Assembly: GCA_937888775.1 (NCBI GenBank) | Contig: CALAQT010000501.1 | Coordinates: forward strand, 1-43,951 | DNA: 43,951 bases | Source: an uncultured Actinomycetes bacterium | GTDB taxonomy: Bacteria; Actinomycetota; Thermoleophilia; Solirubrobacterales; Solirubrobacteraceae | Reading direction: 5' to 3' | Shown: one piece after another, positions 6,795 through 15,388 of the stretch | Layout: the number at the start of each line of letters is the position of its first letter | Position numbering within the stretch: position 1 is the first letter of the stretch | Made by a program: the position numbers and the translations under genes | The notes under the pieces: model-generated | Seen by the model: the letters and a program-made list of their open reading frames with translations, nothing else | What the model was told of the DNA's origin: nothing | Databases searched by the model: none

Positions 6795-7001
6795 GTGTTC
6801 GGCAACCGTGAGAACCGCAAGGTGCGGATGTACTTGCAGGACGGCCCGACGATCGAGGGCGTGCTGGCCGGCAAAACTCGCACGGAGTACATCATCTGGG
6901 CGCCGAAGGTGGTGACCGGCGAGAAGGACGACGCGGTGGAGGTTTCAGGCCATGTGGAGATCCCCCGTGAGAGATGCCTCTGGTATCAGATCATCGCGTA
7001 G
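6795..7001 (+). CDS. Small protein between terminase and portal
   Basis: A 68-residue protein from a GTG directly after the terminase stop. It is beta-rich: RKVRMYLQDGPTIEGVLAGK and EYIIWAPKVV suggest an Sm-like or small barrel fold. Genes of this size lie between terminase and portal in many actinophages, with no known role. Confidence 0.6.
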   Translation: MFGNRENRKVRMYLQDGPTIEGVLAGKTRTEYIIWAPKVVTGEKDDAVEVSGHVEIPRERCLWYQIIA

Positions 7002-7007
7002 GCTCGC

Positions 7008-8327
7008 ATGAGCGGGCACATCCTCGCCGCCCGCGGCGGCGGCAACGTCGAGCTCCGCGGCGCGAACCCATACCAGGAATTTGGCTCAACGGCCCCGCCC
7101 CCACCAGGCTCCGTGGGCGGCAACATCGGCGGCCTGGGCGTCACGACGGAATCCGCCACTCAGATCGCCGCGGTCTATGGCTGCGTCGGACTCCTCGCCG
7201 ATTCCGTTTCGAGTCTGCCGATTCGCGTACTGGACAAGCCGGCCACGGTCAACACGGCCAAGGAACTTCACCTACCCACATGGCTCGAACGTCCCTACGA
7301 GCCAATCTCCCTTACCGACTGGATCGTCTGCTTCGTCTGGAGCCTCGCGCTCAGAGGCAACTTCATCGGCTGGATCGTCGAACGAGACAAGAAGCTGGGC
7401 TACCCAACGCAGATCATGCCCGTGAACCCGGACGAGGTGGGAGTCCGCGCCAAGCCGGAGAATGGCGAGCTTGAGTGGCGCTTCGCCGGCAAATTGGTGC
7501 CCACGGAGGACGTATTCCACGTCCGGTACCAGTCCATGCCGGGGCAGATCCTCGGGTTGAACCCGATCCAGATCATGCGCTTCCCGCTGGGCCTCGCTCA
7601 TGTCCTCGATGTCCACGCCGAGAAATACTTCACGAACTCCGCGAAGCCCGATGGTGTGATCCAGGTTCCCGGGCAGCTCTCGGATAGCGCCATACGACAG
7701 ATGTCGGCTGACTGGGCTTCCAAGCACCAGGGGGTCCAGCAGTCCAGTCTGCCCGGATTCCTGACCGAGGGTGCCGAGTGGAAGGAGATTTCTATCACGC
7801 CGGCCGATCAGCAGCTCCTCGAAAGCCGCAAATTCGGCCAAGAGGAAATCGCCGGGATCATCTTCCGCATCCCGCCGCACATGCTGGGCCTGAACGAACG
7901 CTCGACAAGCTTCGGGCGCGGGATAGAGCAGCAGGAGCGCACCTTTGTGCAAAACACGCTCTCTGGCTATCTAACCCGCGCCTCAAGATCTCTGACGGAA
8001 TGTCTCCCCCGCGGCCAGTACGTCGACTTCGACATCCGCCACCGGATCAGGGGCGACTCGCTCCAGCGGGCGGAAGTCGCCTACAAGATGGTCCTCTGCG
8101 GCTCCTTCTTCCCCGACGACGCGCGCGAACTGTTCGACATGCCGCCGCTCCCCAACGGCGAAGGCAAAATCCTTCACGCGCCGACGAATGCAGAACTGCT
8201 CCAGATGCAGCTCGAGGAGCTCAAAAAGCTCGAAGCGGCTCCTGATGTGCCACCGCCGCCCACGGTAGTCGCGCCACCGGCCAACGGCCACGGTCCATCG
8301 CAGAATGTCCCAGTCCCGACCAAGTAG
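7008..8327 (+). CDS. Portal protein (HK97 family)
   Basis: A 439-residue protein with family features: TESATQIAAVYGCVGLLADSVSSLPIRV in the first 80 residues, the LALRGNFIGWI segment, the stem region and the glutamine-rich EQQERTFVQNTLSGYL helix near residue 300-320. Twelve copies form the channel for DNA entry and tail attachment. The C-terminal 60 residues are Pro/Glu-rich and likely flexible. The start at 7008 follows the previous stop by six bases. Confidence 0.95.
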   Translation: MSGHILAARGGGNVELRGANPYQEFGSTAPPPPGSVGGNIGGLGVTTESATQIAAVYGCVGLLADSVSSLPIRVLDKPATVNTAKELHLPTWLERPYEPISLTDWIVCFVWSLALRGNFIGWIVERDKKLGYPTQIMPVNPDEVGVRAKPENGELEWRFAGKLVPTEDVFHVRYQSMPGQILGLNPIQIMRFPLGLAHVLDVHAEKYFTNSAKPDGVIQVPGQLSDSAIRQMSADWASKHQGVQQSSLPGFLTEGAEWKEISITPADQQLLESRKFGQEEIAGIIFRIPPHMLGLNERSTSFGRGIEQQERTFVQNTLSGYLTRASRSLTECLPRGQYVDFDIRHRIRGDSLQRAEVAYKMVLCGSFFPDDARELFDMPPLPNGEGKILHAPTNAELLQMQLEELKKLEAAPDVPPPPTVVAPPANGHGPSQNVPVPTK

Positions 8328-8333
8328 GTGCCC

Positions 8334-8546
8334 ATGACTGATAGCACCATGCAGCTAGGTGAACGTCGCAAGGACCCTTTCGGCGAGTACGAGGAGCGGT
8401 GGATGGTCGAGCCGCCCGCCGAGGGCGTCTCATACCGCGTGCTGGAGGAGTCGTGGAGCGGGGACTATACGGTGCGGACAATCTGGCGATTTGCGCTATC
8501 GGAGGAGTCCACCCCGCCCACCCCCGGAGGTGCCCATGCCAGATGA
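8334..8546 (+). CDS. Small protein between portal and protease, unknown
   Basis: A 70-residue protein. The ATG at 8334 is preferred over the GTG at 8328 because it is correctly spaced from AGTAGG at the portal stop. Residues 10-58 look like one small beta domain (RWMVEPPAEGVSYRVLEESW, YTVRTIWRF). It overlaps the protease start by 11 bases. No family recognised. Confidence 0.5.
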   Translation: MTDSTMQLGERRKDPFGEYEERWMVEPPAEGVSYRVLEESWSGDYTVRTIWRFALSEESTPPTPGGAHAR

Positions 8547-9483
8547 ACACAAGCCCGGCTGGACCCACGAGGACGGCAAGCTCTACGTGCGCGTAGATGG
8601 CAAGCCCATAGACGTGACCCCGATCGTGGAGCCCCTGCTTGTGCAGCGCGGTCTTCTGACCGGCGACGAGAGCCGCGTTGCCGGAGACTGCCTCGCCTGC
8701 AACGGCACGGGCGAAGTCAACGGTGAAACCTGCGGCGTATGTAGCGGGTCGGGCGAACAGACGAGCATCGCCGGCCAGCAGCAGAACGCGGCCGGTCTGA
8801 TCTCCGACGAGGCCATGATCATCCCCGACCCCGAGCTCGAGCAGCGCAAGTCGCGGGTGGCGCTGCTCGATGGGATGACGGAGACACGCCAATTCCACGC
8901 CTCGGCGGAGATTCGCAAGACCTCGGACGGGGGTCTGCGCTTCACGGGCTGGCCGTCCGTGACCGAGCGCGCCTATGAGGTCTCCGATTTCCAGGAGACA
9001 ATCGCGCGGGGAGCATTCAAGCGGACGCTGGGTGAAGATCCGGATGTCTTCTTTCGGATCGAACACGCCCAGCTTCCTATCGCTCGGACCAAGAGCGGAA
9101 CGATGACCCTCTCCGAAGACTCTCGCGGCCTGCGGGTGGATGCTGACCTCGAGCCCAGCGACCCCGACGTGCAGGCGCTTATGCCGAAGATGGAACGCGG
9201 CGACGTGACCGACATGTCCTTTGCCTTCAGGGCCACCGAGCAGGCCTGGAACGAGGATCGCACCGAGCGCCTTATCCGCTCGGTCTCACTGCATAAAGGC
9301 GACGTGAGCATCGTAACGGCCGGAGCTAACCCGGCGGCCACCGGCGAGCTGTCTCATCGCTCAGCTGATACCGAGGAGGAGAGGCCGGAGCCCGAGGAGA
9401 AGCCGGAGCCGCCGAAGGTCGTAGTTCGTAGCTATATCGAGACGGCAAAGGCCCGCAGGGCGAAACTTAGGAGAAGCCGATGA
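8536..9483 (+). CDS. Prohead maturation protease (HK97/U35 family) with N-terminal zinc-finger motif
   Basis: A 315-residue protein from an ATG after CCGGAGG. Residues 120-280 are the HK97-type serine protease that cleaves capsid scaffold domains: FTGWPSVTERAYEV, FRIEHAQLPIA with catalytic H177, DMSFAF with catalytic S228, and the C-terminal VSIVTAGANPAA. Unusually, residues 52-73 contain two Cys pairs (CLACNGTG and CGVCSGSG) of the DnaJ zinc-binding type. The Glu/Pro-rich tail may be removed during maturation. It overlaps the first capsid gene by ATGA. Confidence 0.9.
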   Translation: MPDEHKPGWTHEDGKLYVRVDGKPIDVTPIVEPLLVQRGLLTGDESRVAGDCLACNGTGEVNGETCGVCSGSGEQTSIAGQQQNAAGLISDEAMIIPDPELEQRKSRVALLDGMTETRQFHASAEIRKTSDGGLRFTGWPSVTERAYEVSDFQETIARGAFKRTLGEDPDVFFRIEHAQLPIARTKSGTMTLSEDSRGLRVDADLEPSDPDVQALMPKMERGDVTDMSFAFRATEQAWNEDRTERLIRSVSLHKGDVSIVTAGANPAATGELSHRSADTEEERPEPEEKPEPPKVVVRSYIETAKARRAKLRRSR

Positions 9484-10697
9484 CCGATGTACTTCAGGCG
9501 GTCATCGCCGCCACCGAGCTCCCCGACGAGGTTCGCGTACTTGCCGAGACGGCGGAGGCGAACGGCCACCGAGCCGTCAAGGAGCCGCTGGTCTACCAGC
9601 TCCATGAGGAACGCTCCTACTTCGCCGACCTTGCGCTGAGTAGCTTGAACGGGGACAGCGCAGCCGGTGAACGCATCGAGCGCCACACCCGGCAGATGGC
9701 CGCGATCCCGAGACTTGAGACACGGAGCGTGCCGGGGGCCGAGTACGAGTACCGGGTCAACCCGAACCTTGAAGCGGGCCACGGGCTTGAGTTCACGGCC
9801 CCGCTCTGGCTGAACCAGTTCTTCGCCGGCGCCCCGAGGCCCGGCGAGTGCATTCAGCGTCTCGTGCGTGAAAAGGGCAATGAGTTCGAGCTGCCCCAGG
9901 GTGTGTCCTCGATCGCCCTGCCGCGACTGACGACTGGAACGCTCGTCAACGACCAGACGCCGAACGTCGCCGTGGACAGGGAAGATGTCGTGACCAAAGA
10001 AGTCAAGGCGCAGGCCCTCGTCTACTCGGGCGAGTCTGACTGGTCGCTACAGGGCTTGGAGCAGTCACCGGCGGGAGCGCATCTGGACTGGGCGATGTTC
10101 AAGGATCTAGCGGAGTCCCTCGATCAGGGCCTGGAGACGGACCTCATCACGGGCAAGGGCGAAGCTGCCAACGAAGCCTTGGGTCTCCTGGAAATCACTG
10201 GCACCAACGAAGTCGCCAATACCGGAGCGGTGGAACCGAAAGTGGCGTTCGGCGAACTCGCCAAGGCCAAGGGCGCCATTGGGCGCAACCGCAAGAAGCC
10301 GCCGGATGGGTGGCTGATGACCACTGCTCGCGAGGCATGGCTCGGAATGGGGCCGGACACCGAACAGCGCCCGTTGATCCTTACCGACAACGTGGGCGTG
10401 GAATGGCCCGAGGCGAGCATGGGCGGAACGGCGGTCTATCTCGACGACGCCATCCCGATCACCTGGAAAACGAACCAGGAGCCGGTCTTCTGCGTCCGCG
10501 CCGATGACTTCATCCTTTGGCACTCGCCGATCCGGACGGCGGTCATGGAGGAGCCCCTGTCGGGCAGCATGGGCGTTCGCTTTCTGCTCTACCGCACCAC
10601 CGCCTCGATGCTCCACCGCTACCCGTCCGGCATCAGTGTCGTGACGGGCGTGGGCATGAAAGCCCAGCAGGGCGCCACCGAATACTCGTACGCCTGA
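9480..10697 (+). CDS. Major capsid protein 1 (HK97 fold), no scaffold domain
   Basis: A 405-residue protein of the HK97 capsid family. After a short N-terminal region (VKEPLVYQLHEERSYFADL) come PNLEAGHGLEFTAPLWLNQF, the SIALPRLTTG strand of the E-loop region, a QALVYSGESDWSLQGLEQS helix and ESLDQGLETDLITGKG of the spine helix and P domain. It lacks the long coiled coil of the second copy. The two share VKEPLxY and HxRQM landmarks and the same order of core motifs. It is translationally coupled to the protease. Confidence 0.88.
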   Translation: MTDVLQAVIAATELPDEVRVLAETAEANGHRAVKEPLVYQLHEERSYFADLALSSLNGDSAAGERIERHTRQMAAIPRLETRSVPGAEYEYRVNPNLEAGHGLEFTAPLWLNQFFAGAPRPGECIQRLVREKGNEFELPQGVSSIALPRLTTGTLVNDQTPNVAVDREDVVTKEVKAQALVYSGESDWSLQGLEQSPAGAHLDWAMFKDLAESLDQGLETDLITGKGEAANEALGLLEITGTNEVANTGAVEPKVAFGELAKAKGAIGRNRKKPPDGWLMTTAREAWLGMGPDTEQRPLILTDNVGVEWPEASMGGTAVYLDDAIPITWKTNQEPVFCVRADDFILWHSPIRTAVMEEPLSGSMGVRFLLYRTTASMLHRYPSGISVVTGVGMKAQQGATEYSYA

Positions 10698-10811
10698 CCT
10701 TCTCGTAACACCCCGCGTTGGACCCCGCCTGGCTTGGCGTTGCAGACCTCTGCGCCCTGAGCTGTCGCCGGACCCCGCTCGGAGACCTAACACACCCCCG
10801 AAGGGAGAATC

Positions 10812-12431
10812 ATGTCTGACACAGCAACCAAGCCCACGCTCCTGGAGGACCTGCGCTCGCGCGCGGACGCCCTCAACGCGGAACTCGACACACTCATTGA
10901 TGAGCGCGAGGAAGGCCGCACCACGTTTGAGGCCCTCGAGGGGCCCTCTGAGGACCAGCGCACCGCCGAGCAGGCCTCAGAGGACGAGTTCCGCTCGAGC
11001 TCGGAGGACAAGACGGCCGAACTGGAGTCGCTGAACGAGCGCGTCGAGCAGCAGACGGCCAAAGTTGAGCGGCGCAAAGTAGCCGAGGAATCGGCTATCG
11101 GTGAGGTCACGGTCAAGGAGCCGCTCATCTACCGCGAAGACAACGCACACGAATTCTCCTACATGAAGGACCTGATGGCGACGGACCAGAAAGTCCAGCA
11201 GGCCATGATCGGGGACTCTCGCGCAGCACTCGAGCGTCTCCACAAGCATGGACGCCAGATGGAAGAGCGCATCCCGCAGGAGGAGGCGGAGCGCAAGCGC
11301 GCCGGCGAAGCTCGCGTCGAAGAGGCTGAGCGGGAGTTCCGTGGCAGTCTGGCCCACAAGGGCGTGGCGGAACGCGAACTGGTCTCTCCGTTTGAGCGCC
11401 GCGTATCGCCGAACAGGGCACCGGGCCAGGGCGGGGAGTTCATTCCGCCGAAATGGGAAATCGACCAGTACGCCCCGTACCTGCGTGCGGGAAGGGTCGT
11501 CGCTCCGCTCACAAGGAACATGCCGCTACCTCCCGGCACGGATGTCGTGAAGATTCCGCGCGTCAAGGGTCCGACCGAAGTGGCCCCGCAGCTCGCAGAT
11601 AACGCCGGGATCGCGTCGAAAGACCTCGAAACCGAATCGATCGAAGCTCCGATCAAGACGATTGCAGGGATGCAGGATGTCGCCCTGCAGGCGATCGAGA
11701 TGAGCCCGAACCAGATCTTCGGGCGGATGGTGCAGGAGGACCTTCTGGCGGACTGGAACCGCAAGGTGGACCTCGAAGTCATCGCGGGCCAGGGAACGAA
11801 CTACACGACCCTGAACGCCGGCACGATCAAGGGCTTGGCTCCTGCCGCTAACTGGGGCGGGGAAGCCCACGAATCGGGCTCGGCCGCCTCGGGGCAGACC
11901 ATTCTCCAGGGGTTGGGCTGCAACCGGGCGTTCATCGCCACGAAGCGGTTCAACACGGAGGGCGTCGTCCACGTCCTGCACCCGAAGCGTGGCGAGTACC
12001 TGATGAACACGTACGACATCACCTCGGAAACGGGGCGCAGGCTGATCGAGCCTTCGTCGTTCGCACAGTTCAACGTCTCGGCCAAGAGCGAGGGTGTCAG
12101 CCCAGCAGAGGGGCACATCCTGAGCCTGCCGTCGGGTTCTGACGTGTACCAGTCGGCGAACATCCCGGTCACGTTCAACAAAGCCGGGACGGCGATCAAA
12201 TCGGAAACCTACGACGCCGGCCTGACGTTCAAGGGCGACGACGTGTGGTTCTTCGAGTCGGACGCCCGGATGGGCGTCTTCTCCGAGGTGCTGTCCGGCA
12301 CGCTGACGGTCAGATACCGGATCTACTCCTACATCGGGATGCTGGTCCGCTTCGAACCGTCGGTGCAGGTCTGCGGCGGCACGCCGTTCGTCAAAGAACC
12401 ATCCTTGGGCGGCTACAAATACGGCGCATAG
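10812..12431 (+). CDS. Major capsid protein 2 (HK97 fold) with N-terminal scaffold coiled coil
   Basis: A 539-residue paralogue of the preceding capsid protein. Residues 1-190 are a charged coiled coil (the delta or scaffold domain) that the protease would remove. The mature domain starts near VSPNRAPGQGGEFIPPKWEI. It continues through VKIPRVKGPTEVAPQ, IAGMQDVALQAIEMSPN and the spine helix MVQEDLLADWNRKVDLEVI. The start has GAAGGGAG upstream, after 114 bases that hold no hairpin, only two copies of GGACCCCGC. A very strong hairpin follows the gene. This copy is the more canonical shell protein. Confidence 0.92.
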   Translation: MSDTATKPTLLEDLRSRADALNAELDTLIDEREEGRTTFEALEGPSEDQRTAEQASEDEFRSSSEDKTAELESLNERVEQQTAKVERRKVAEESAIGEVTVKEPLIYREDNAHEFSYMKDLMATDQKVQQAMIGDSRAALERLHKHGRQMEERIPQEEAERKRAGEARVEEAEREFRGSLAHKGVAERELVSPFERRVSPNRAPGQGGEFIPPKWEIDQYAPYLRAGRVVAPLTRNMPLPPGTDVVKIPRVKGPTEVAPQLADNAGIASKDLETESIEAPIKTIAGMQDVALQAIEMSPNQIFGRMVQEDLLADWNRKVDLEVIAGQGTNYTTLNAGTIKGLAPAANWGGEAHESGSAASGQTILQGLGCNRAFIATKRFNTEGVVHVLHPKRGEYLMNTYDITSETGRRLIEPSSFAQFNVSAKSEGVSPAEGHILSLPSGSDVYQSANIPVTFNKAGTAIKSETYDAGLTFKGDDVWFFESDARMGVFSEVLSGTLTVRYRIYSYIGMLVRFEPSVQVCGGTPFVKEPSLGGYKYGA

Positions 12432-12436
12432 CCGGC

Positions 12437-12472
12437 TTGGGGGGCAGCCTTTACTGGAGGGCTGCCCCCCAA
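12437..12472 (+). terminator. Strong 13-bp hairpin after the second capsid gene
   Basis: A perfect 13-bp inverted repeat (arms 12437-12449 and 12460-12472, GC-rich with TTGGGGGG/CCCCCCAA ends) with a 10-base loop begins five bases after the capsid stop. It lacks a long U tract, but actinobacterial terminators often do. It may also protect the 3' end of the capsid message. The following 118 bases lead to the decoration gene. Confidence 0.75.
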
Positions 12473-12590
12473 CTGTAAACCCACCTACGAAGCGTCACGA
12501 GCTCGCATCGAGTCGAGCGGGTTGGCGTAAGGAACCGCCCTGCGTAAGGGCCAAACAGGGCTGTTCTAACCGCTCTGAAAGGAGCAACCA

Positions 12591-13208
12591 ATGACCGATC
12601 TAGCATCCGGGCGCTATGGCGCCTATGACCCCGTATGGCTGATGCTCGGGAAGCCGAACAACGCCACCCAGAGCAACGTGCCGGTCCGCAGCAACGCCTC
12701 GGTGATCGGGCTCTCGACGCTCGTAGACAATGCCACTCAGGCAACGAAAAAAGGCACCCTCGTCGCGGTCCCCGTTCAGGAAGGGGATGTGATCACGAAG
12801 GTCACGCATCTGGTCGGAGCGACGGCTGGCAAAACGGGTCCGTTCTCGTTTGTGGCGCTGTACTCGGGCACCACGGAAAAAACGGAAGCGAAACTGCTCG
12901 GTCAGAGCGCCAACAAATCCACGGAAATCAAAGCGTCGGAACCGTGGACGCAGGAACTCGAAAAAGCCGTCCTGATTACGTCCACGAACGCGCCGAACGG
13001 GTATATCTTCGCCGGCCTTGTCTTGGAAGCGACGACGATCGAGACGCTGGTTGGCGTGAAAATCCCGACGGCCTGCCAGAAGGTGTGGTTTCCCGGCTGC
13101 CCCGAAGTGCTGGCTGTCGCTACGACCCAGAAAGCGAAAAGCGAAGCGGCCCTGACCACCCCAACGGAAACGGCGCTGGAACTCGTGCCGCTCGTTTTCC
13201 TGAGCTAG
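12591..13208 (+). CDS. Probable capsid decoration or head fibre protein, copy A
   Basis: A 205-residue beta-rich protein starting MTDLASGRYGAYDPVWL after a GAAAGGAG ribosome site. It has VAVPVQEGDVITKVTHLVGATAG, a FVALYSG strand and a NAPNGYIFAGLVLEATT strand pair. The pattern (GDVI...VG...FVALYSG...LLGQS) is that of small beta-sandwich virion surface proteins. The position right after the capsid gene suggests a decoration protein. It is a clear paralogue of the next gene, roughly 40-50% identical by eye. Confidence 0.6.
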   Translation: MTDLASGRYGAYDPVWLMLGKPNNATQSNVPVRSNASVIGLSTLVDNATQATKKGTLVAVPVQEGDVITKVTHLVGATAGKTGPFSFVALYSGTTEKTEAKLLGQSANKSTEIKASEPWTQELEKAVLITSTNAPNGYIFAGLVLEATTIETLVGVKIPTACQKVWFPGCPEVLAVATTQKAKSEAALTTPTETALELVPLVFLS

Positions 13209-13218
13209 AAAGGAAACC

Positions 13219-13848
13219 ATGACCGATCTAGTCGTAGGACGCTATGGGGCACAGGACCCGATGTGGTTGATCTACGGGAAGCCCGCCAACGCCGTGCAGT
13301 CGAATGTGCCTGCTAGGAGCAACGTGTGGGGGCAGAAGCTCTCGGCCGTCTCCGATGGTGCGCTGGCGATCACCGAAGTCGGCTGCCTAGCGGCCGTGCC
13401 GGTTCAGGAAGGCGACGTTATCTCCAAGGCCACCTACCTCATCGGCGCTACGGCCGGTGTGGAATGCGAAGCGGGCTATGTGGCCCTCTACGCTGGCAAA
13501 GCAACCGGCAAACTGCTCGCCCAGTCCAAATCCAAAAAATACACCACGCAGGTCGAAGCGAGCAAGCCGAGCGTGTTTGAACTGGAAAAACAGGTTCCTA
13601 TCACGCCCACGAATGCCCCAAACGGCTACGTCTACGTAGTGCTGGTGTTTGAATCCCCGACGGGGGTTGCGGGAGTGATCCCCACAGCGGTCTCGTCGGC
13701 CGTTCCGAAAGCCTGTCAGTACGAATGGTTCACAGGCGCCCCGGAAGTCCTCGCGGGCACGGTGGGCACGGGCCTGAAAACCACAGCGGAAGCGACGCTC
13801 GGATCGGTCACGTCGAAGGCCGTGGCTCCGCTGGTGTTCCTCCAGTAA
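13219..13848 (+). CDS. Probable capsid decoration or head fibre protein, copy B
   Basis: A 209-residue tandem paralogue of the preceding gene. The N-terminus (MTDLVVGRYGAQDPMWLIYGKP), AAVPVQEGDVISKATYLIGATAG, YVALYAG, and TPTNAPNGYVYVVLVFES all align. The C-terminus ends APLVFLQ against VPLVFLS in copy A. GAAAGGAAACC precedes the ATG. With the two capsid genes before it, the pair suggests one decoration protein per capsid type, but this is inference. Confidence 0.6.
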   Translation: MTDLVVGRYGAQDPMWLIYGKPANAVQSNVPARSNVWGQKLSAVSDGALAITEVGCLAAVPVQEGDVISKATYLIGATAGVECEAGYVALYAGKATGKLLAQSKSKKYTTQVEASKPSVFELEKQVPITPTNAPNGYVYVVLVFESPTGVAGVIPTAVSSAVPKACQYEWFTGAPEVLAGTVGTGLKTTAEATLGSVTSKAVAPLVFLQ

Positions 13849-14117
13849 TGACTCAGGTCTACGAAGCAACGAAGCGCGGCCATATCGAAATGTTCCAGGA
13901 GGCGCGCGCCCATGCTCTCGCTCGAGGGGACGCGGGCATGGTGCGGGCGATGAACGTGGAGCTCGCCACGCTGGGCGTCTTCGAGACCACACAAGGCCCA
14001 GAGATGGAGCACGCGGTCCCGGAGAAGCCACGCCGGGGCCGCAGACCACTCCCACGCTGCGAGCACGACATGATCGCCGCTCGCTGCCTCGACTGTAGTC
14101 CAGAGGAGCTGATCTGA
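13848..14117 (+). CDS. Small protein with C-terminal Cys/His motif, unknown
   Basis: An 89-residue protein starting in a TAATG overlap. The first 45 residues are helical (YEATKRGHIEMFQEARAHAL). The end has CEHDMIAARCLDC, a possible metal-binding knuckle. It lies in the head gene block and may be a minor head or assembly protein. Confidence 0.5.
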   Translation: MTQVYEATKRGHIEMFQEARAHALARGDAGMVRAMNVELATLGVFETTQGPEMEHAVPEKPRRGRRPLPRCEHDMIAARCLDCSPEELI

Positions 14118-14524
14118 TGGCCCTACCGGCGAAGCCCAAGAAGGCGGCCAAACCTAAGCCGACCAAATCCAAGGCAGCCAAGCCCAAAGAGGCAGTAGCC
14201 AAGCCCAAAGAGACAGCGGCTGCCAGCAAGACGGAAGCACAGACACAGACGGCCGCCCCGAGCGTACGGACGGTCGGGGCCCTACCGACCAAACCCAAAA
14301 AGGCAGCTGAAGCGCTCGCCGCGCTGAAGGCCAAGGCTGCCACTCAGGCTGAAGCACAGACGGCCGTGGCGACTGCAAGGGCTCTCGTGGAAGACCCGGA
14401 AACGCCTATGGGGACGCGGTCGCTGGTGGGCTGGTATCGCGTCGAACTCGAATACGCCACGAACGACACGGCACGCAGGGAAGCTCTGATGGCTGCGCTG
14501 ACGGGCATCGCGAGCCAGCTCTGA
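14117..14524 (+). CDS. Lys/Ala/Pro-rich (histone H1-like) protein
   Basis: A 135-residue protein. Residues 1-75 are low complexity, built of KPKKAAKPKPTKSKAAKPKE-like repeats as in histone H1 tails and actinobacterial HupB tails. Residues 80-135 are an Ala-rich helical domain (TRSLVGWYRVELEYATNDTARREALMAAL). Its place among head genes suggests DNA or capsid association in the virion, but it could also be a flexible linker protein. The start overlaps the previous stop. Confidence 0.5.
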   Translation: MALPAKPKKAAKPKPTKSKAAKPKEAVAKPKETAAASKTEAQTQTAAPSVRTVGALPTKPKKAAEALAALKAKAATQAEAQTAVATARALVEDPETPMGTRSLVGWYRVELEYATNDTARREALMAALTGIASQL

Positions 14525-14880
14525 TGGCCGGCACGCTTACGCTGGGAGGCATGGCAGACGGCCTCTTGGTGGGGCAGGAGACGGTCGGCCCGCTGTCCAT
14601 GAACGGCAAACGGGCTATCGGCAAGATCGAAGAAGTCACGCTCGAAGCCAACGTGGACTACACGATCAAGGTCCCAAGCGAAGCCGTGGCCTACGCGATC
14701 TCCTTCACGTTCACCACCTCGTCGCCCGAAGTCAAAATCGGCTCGAACCTTGTGATGACCACGAACGGGATGCCAGTGCCGTCACAGGGCTTCTTCGCCG
14801 CGCCGCTGCTCAGCACGATCACAGAACTGAAGTTCAAGGCAGCAACCCCGCCGTCCGCTTTCCAGCTCATCTTCATCTAA
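14524..14880 (+). CDS. Small beta-rich virion protein, unknown
   Basis: A 118-residue protein beginning MAGTLTLGGMADGLLVGQE. It is mostly alternating strands (VDYTIKVPSEAVAYAISFTF, PSAFQLIFI). The overlap with the upstream stop shows co-translation. It is possibly a fibre or decoration subunit; no family recognised. Confidence 0.5.
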   Translation: MAGTLTLGGMADGLLVGQETVGPLSMNGKRAIGKIEEVTLEANVDYTIKVPSEAVAYAISFTFTTSSPEVKIGSNLVMTTNGMPVPSQGFFAAPLLSTITELKFKAATPPSAFQLIFI

Positions 14881-14890
14881 GGAGTCCCTT

Positions 14891-15376
14891 ATGGCCGCTG
14901 GTGGATCGAGTCTCTTCGAGAAGGAAATCGCCGAATACCTGAAAGCAGGCACGGCGCTCAAAGCGATCGGCGCGGAAAAACTCTATCTCGGGTTCTGCGA
15001 AGTTGAATCCAAGAAACAGGCCGACTTCGCGGTGATGAAAGAGCTGGAAGGCGAAGGCGGCAAAGGCTACGCCGCCCGGCTGGAAATCGGCGCGGCGGCG
15101 CTGAAAATGGAAGTCAAAGAACAGCTGGGCAAACTCGGGGAAGCCGGGAAAGGCGCAAGGCTGATAAACAGCGCGGAATCCAAAATCTTCACAGCCGTTC
15201 CTGGCACGGTCACAAACCCCAAAGTCAACTTTGCGTTTATCGCTCGCTATACGACTACCACGTTCGCTAAAGGCGAACTGCTGGACATGATCCCGGTGTC
15301 GCCGATGGTGGAAATCCTGTCTACGACTACGGAATTCAGTTTCGCGATTGGCGAACTCAACTTCGAAATCCTCTAG
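14891..15376 (+). CDS. Virion structural protein, unknown
   Basis: A 161-residue protein preceded by AAGGAG. It begins with a helix (SSLFEKEIAEYLKAGTALKA), continues with Lys/Glu-rich segments and ends with beta strands (NFAFIARYTTTTF, FSFAIGELNFEIL). It uses mostly GAA and AAA for Glu and Lys, like the tail genes. No family recognised. Confidence 0.5.
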   Translation: MAAGGSSLFEKEIAEYLKAGTALKAIGAEKLYLGFCEVESKKQADFAVMKELEGEGGKGYAARLEIGAAALKMEVKEQLGKLGEAGKGARLINSAESKIFTAVPGTVTNPKVNFAFIARYTTTTFAKGELLDMIPVSPMVEILSTTTEFSFAIGELNFEIL

Positions 15377-15388
15377 CTGAAGTAACCG

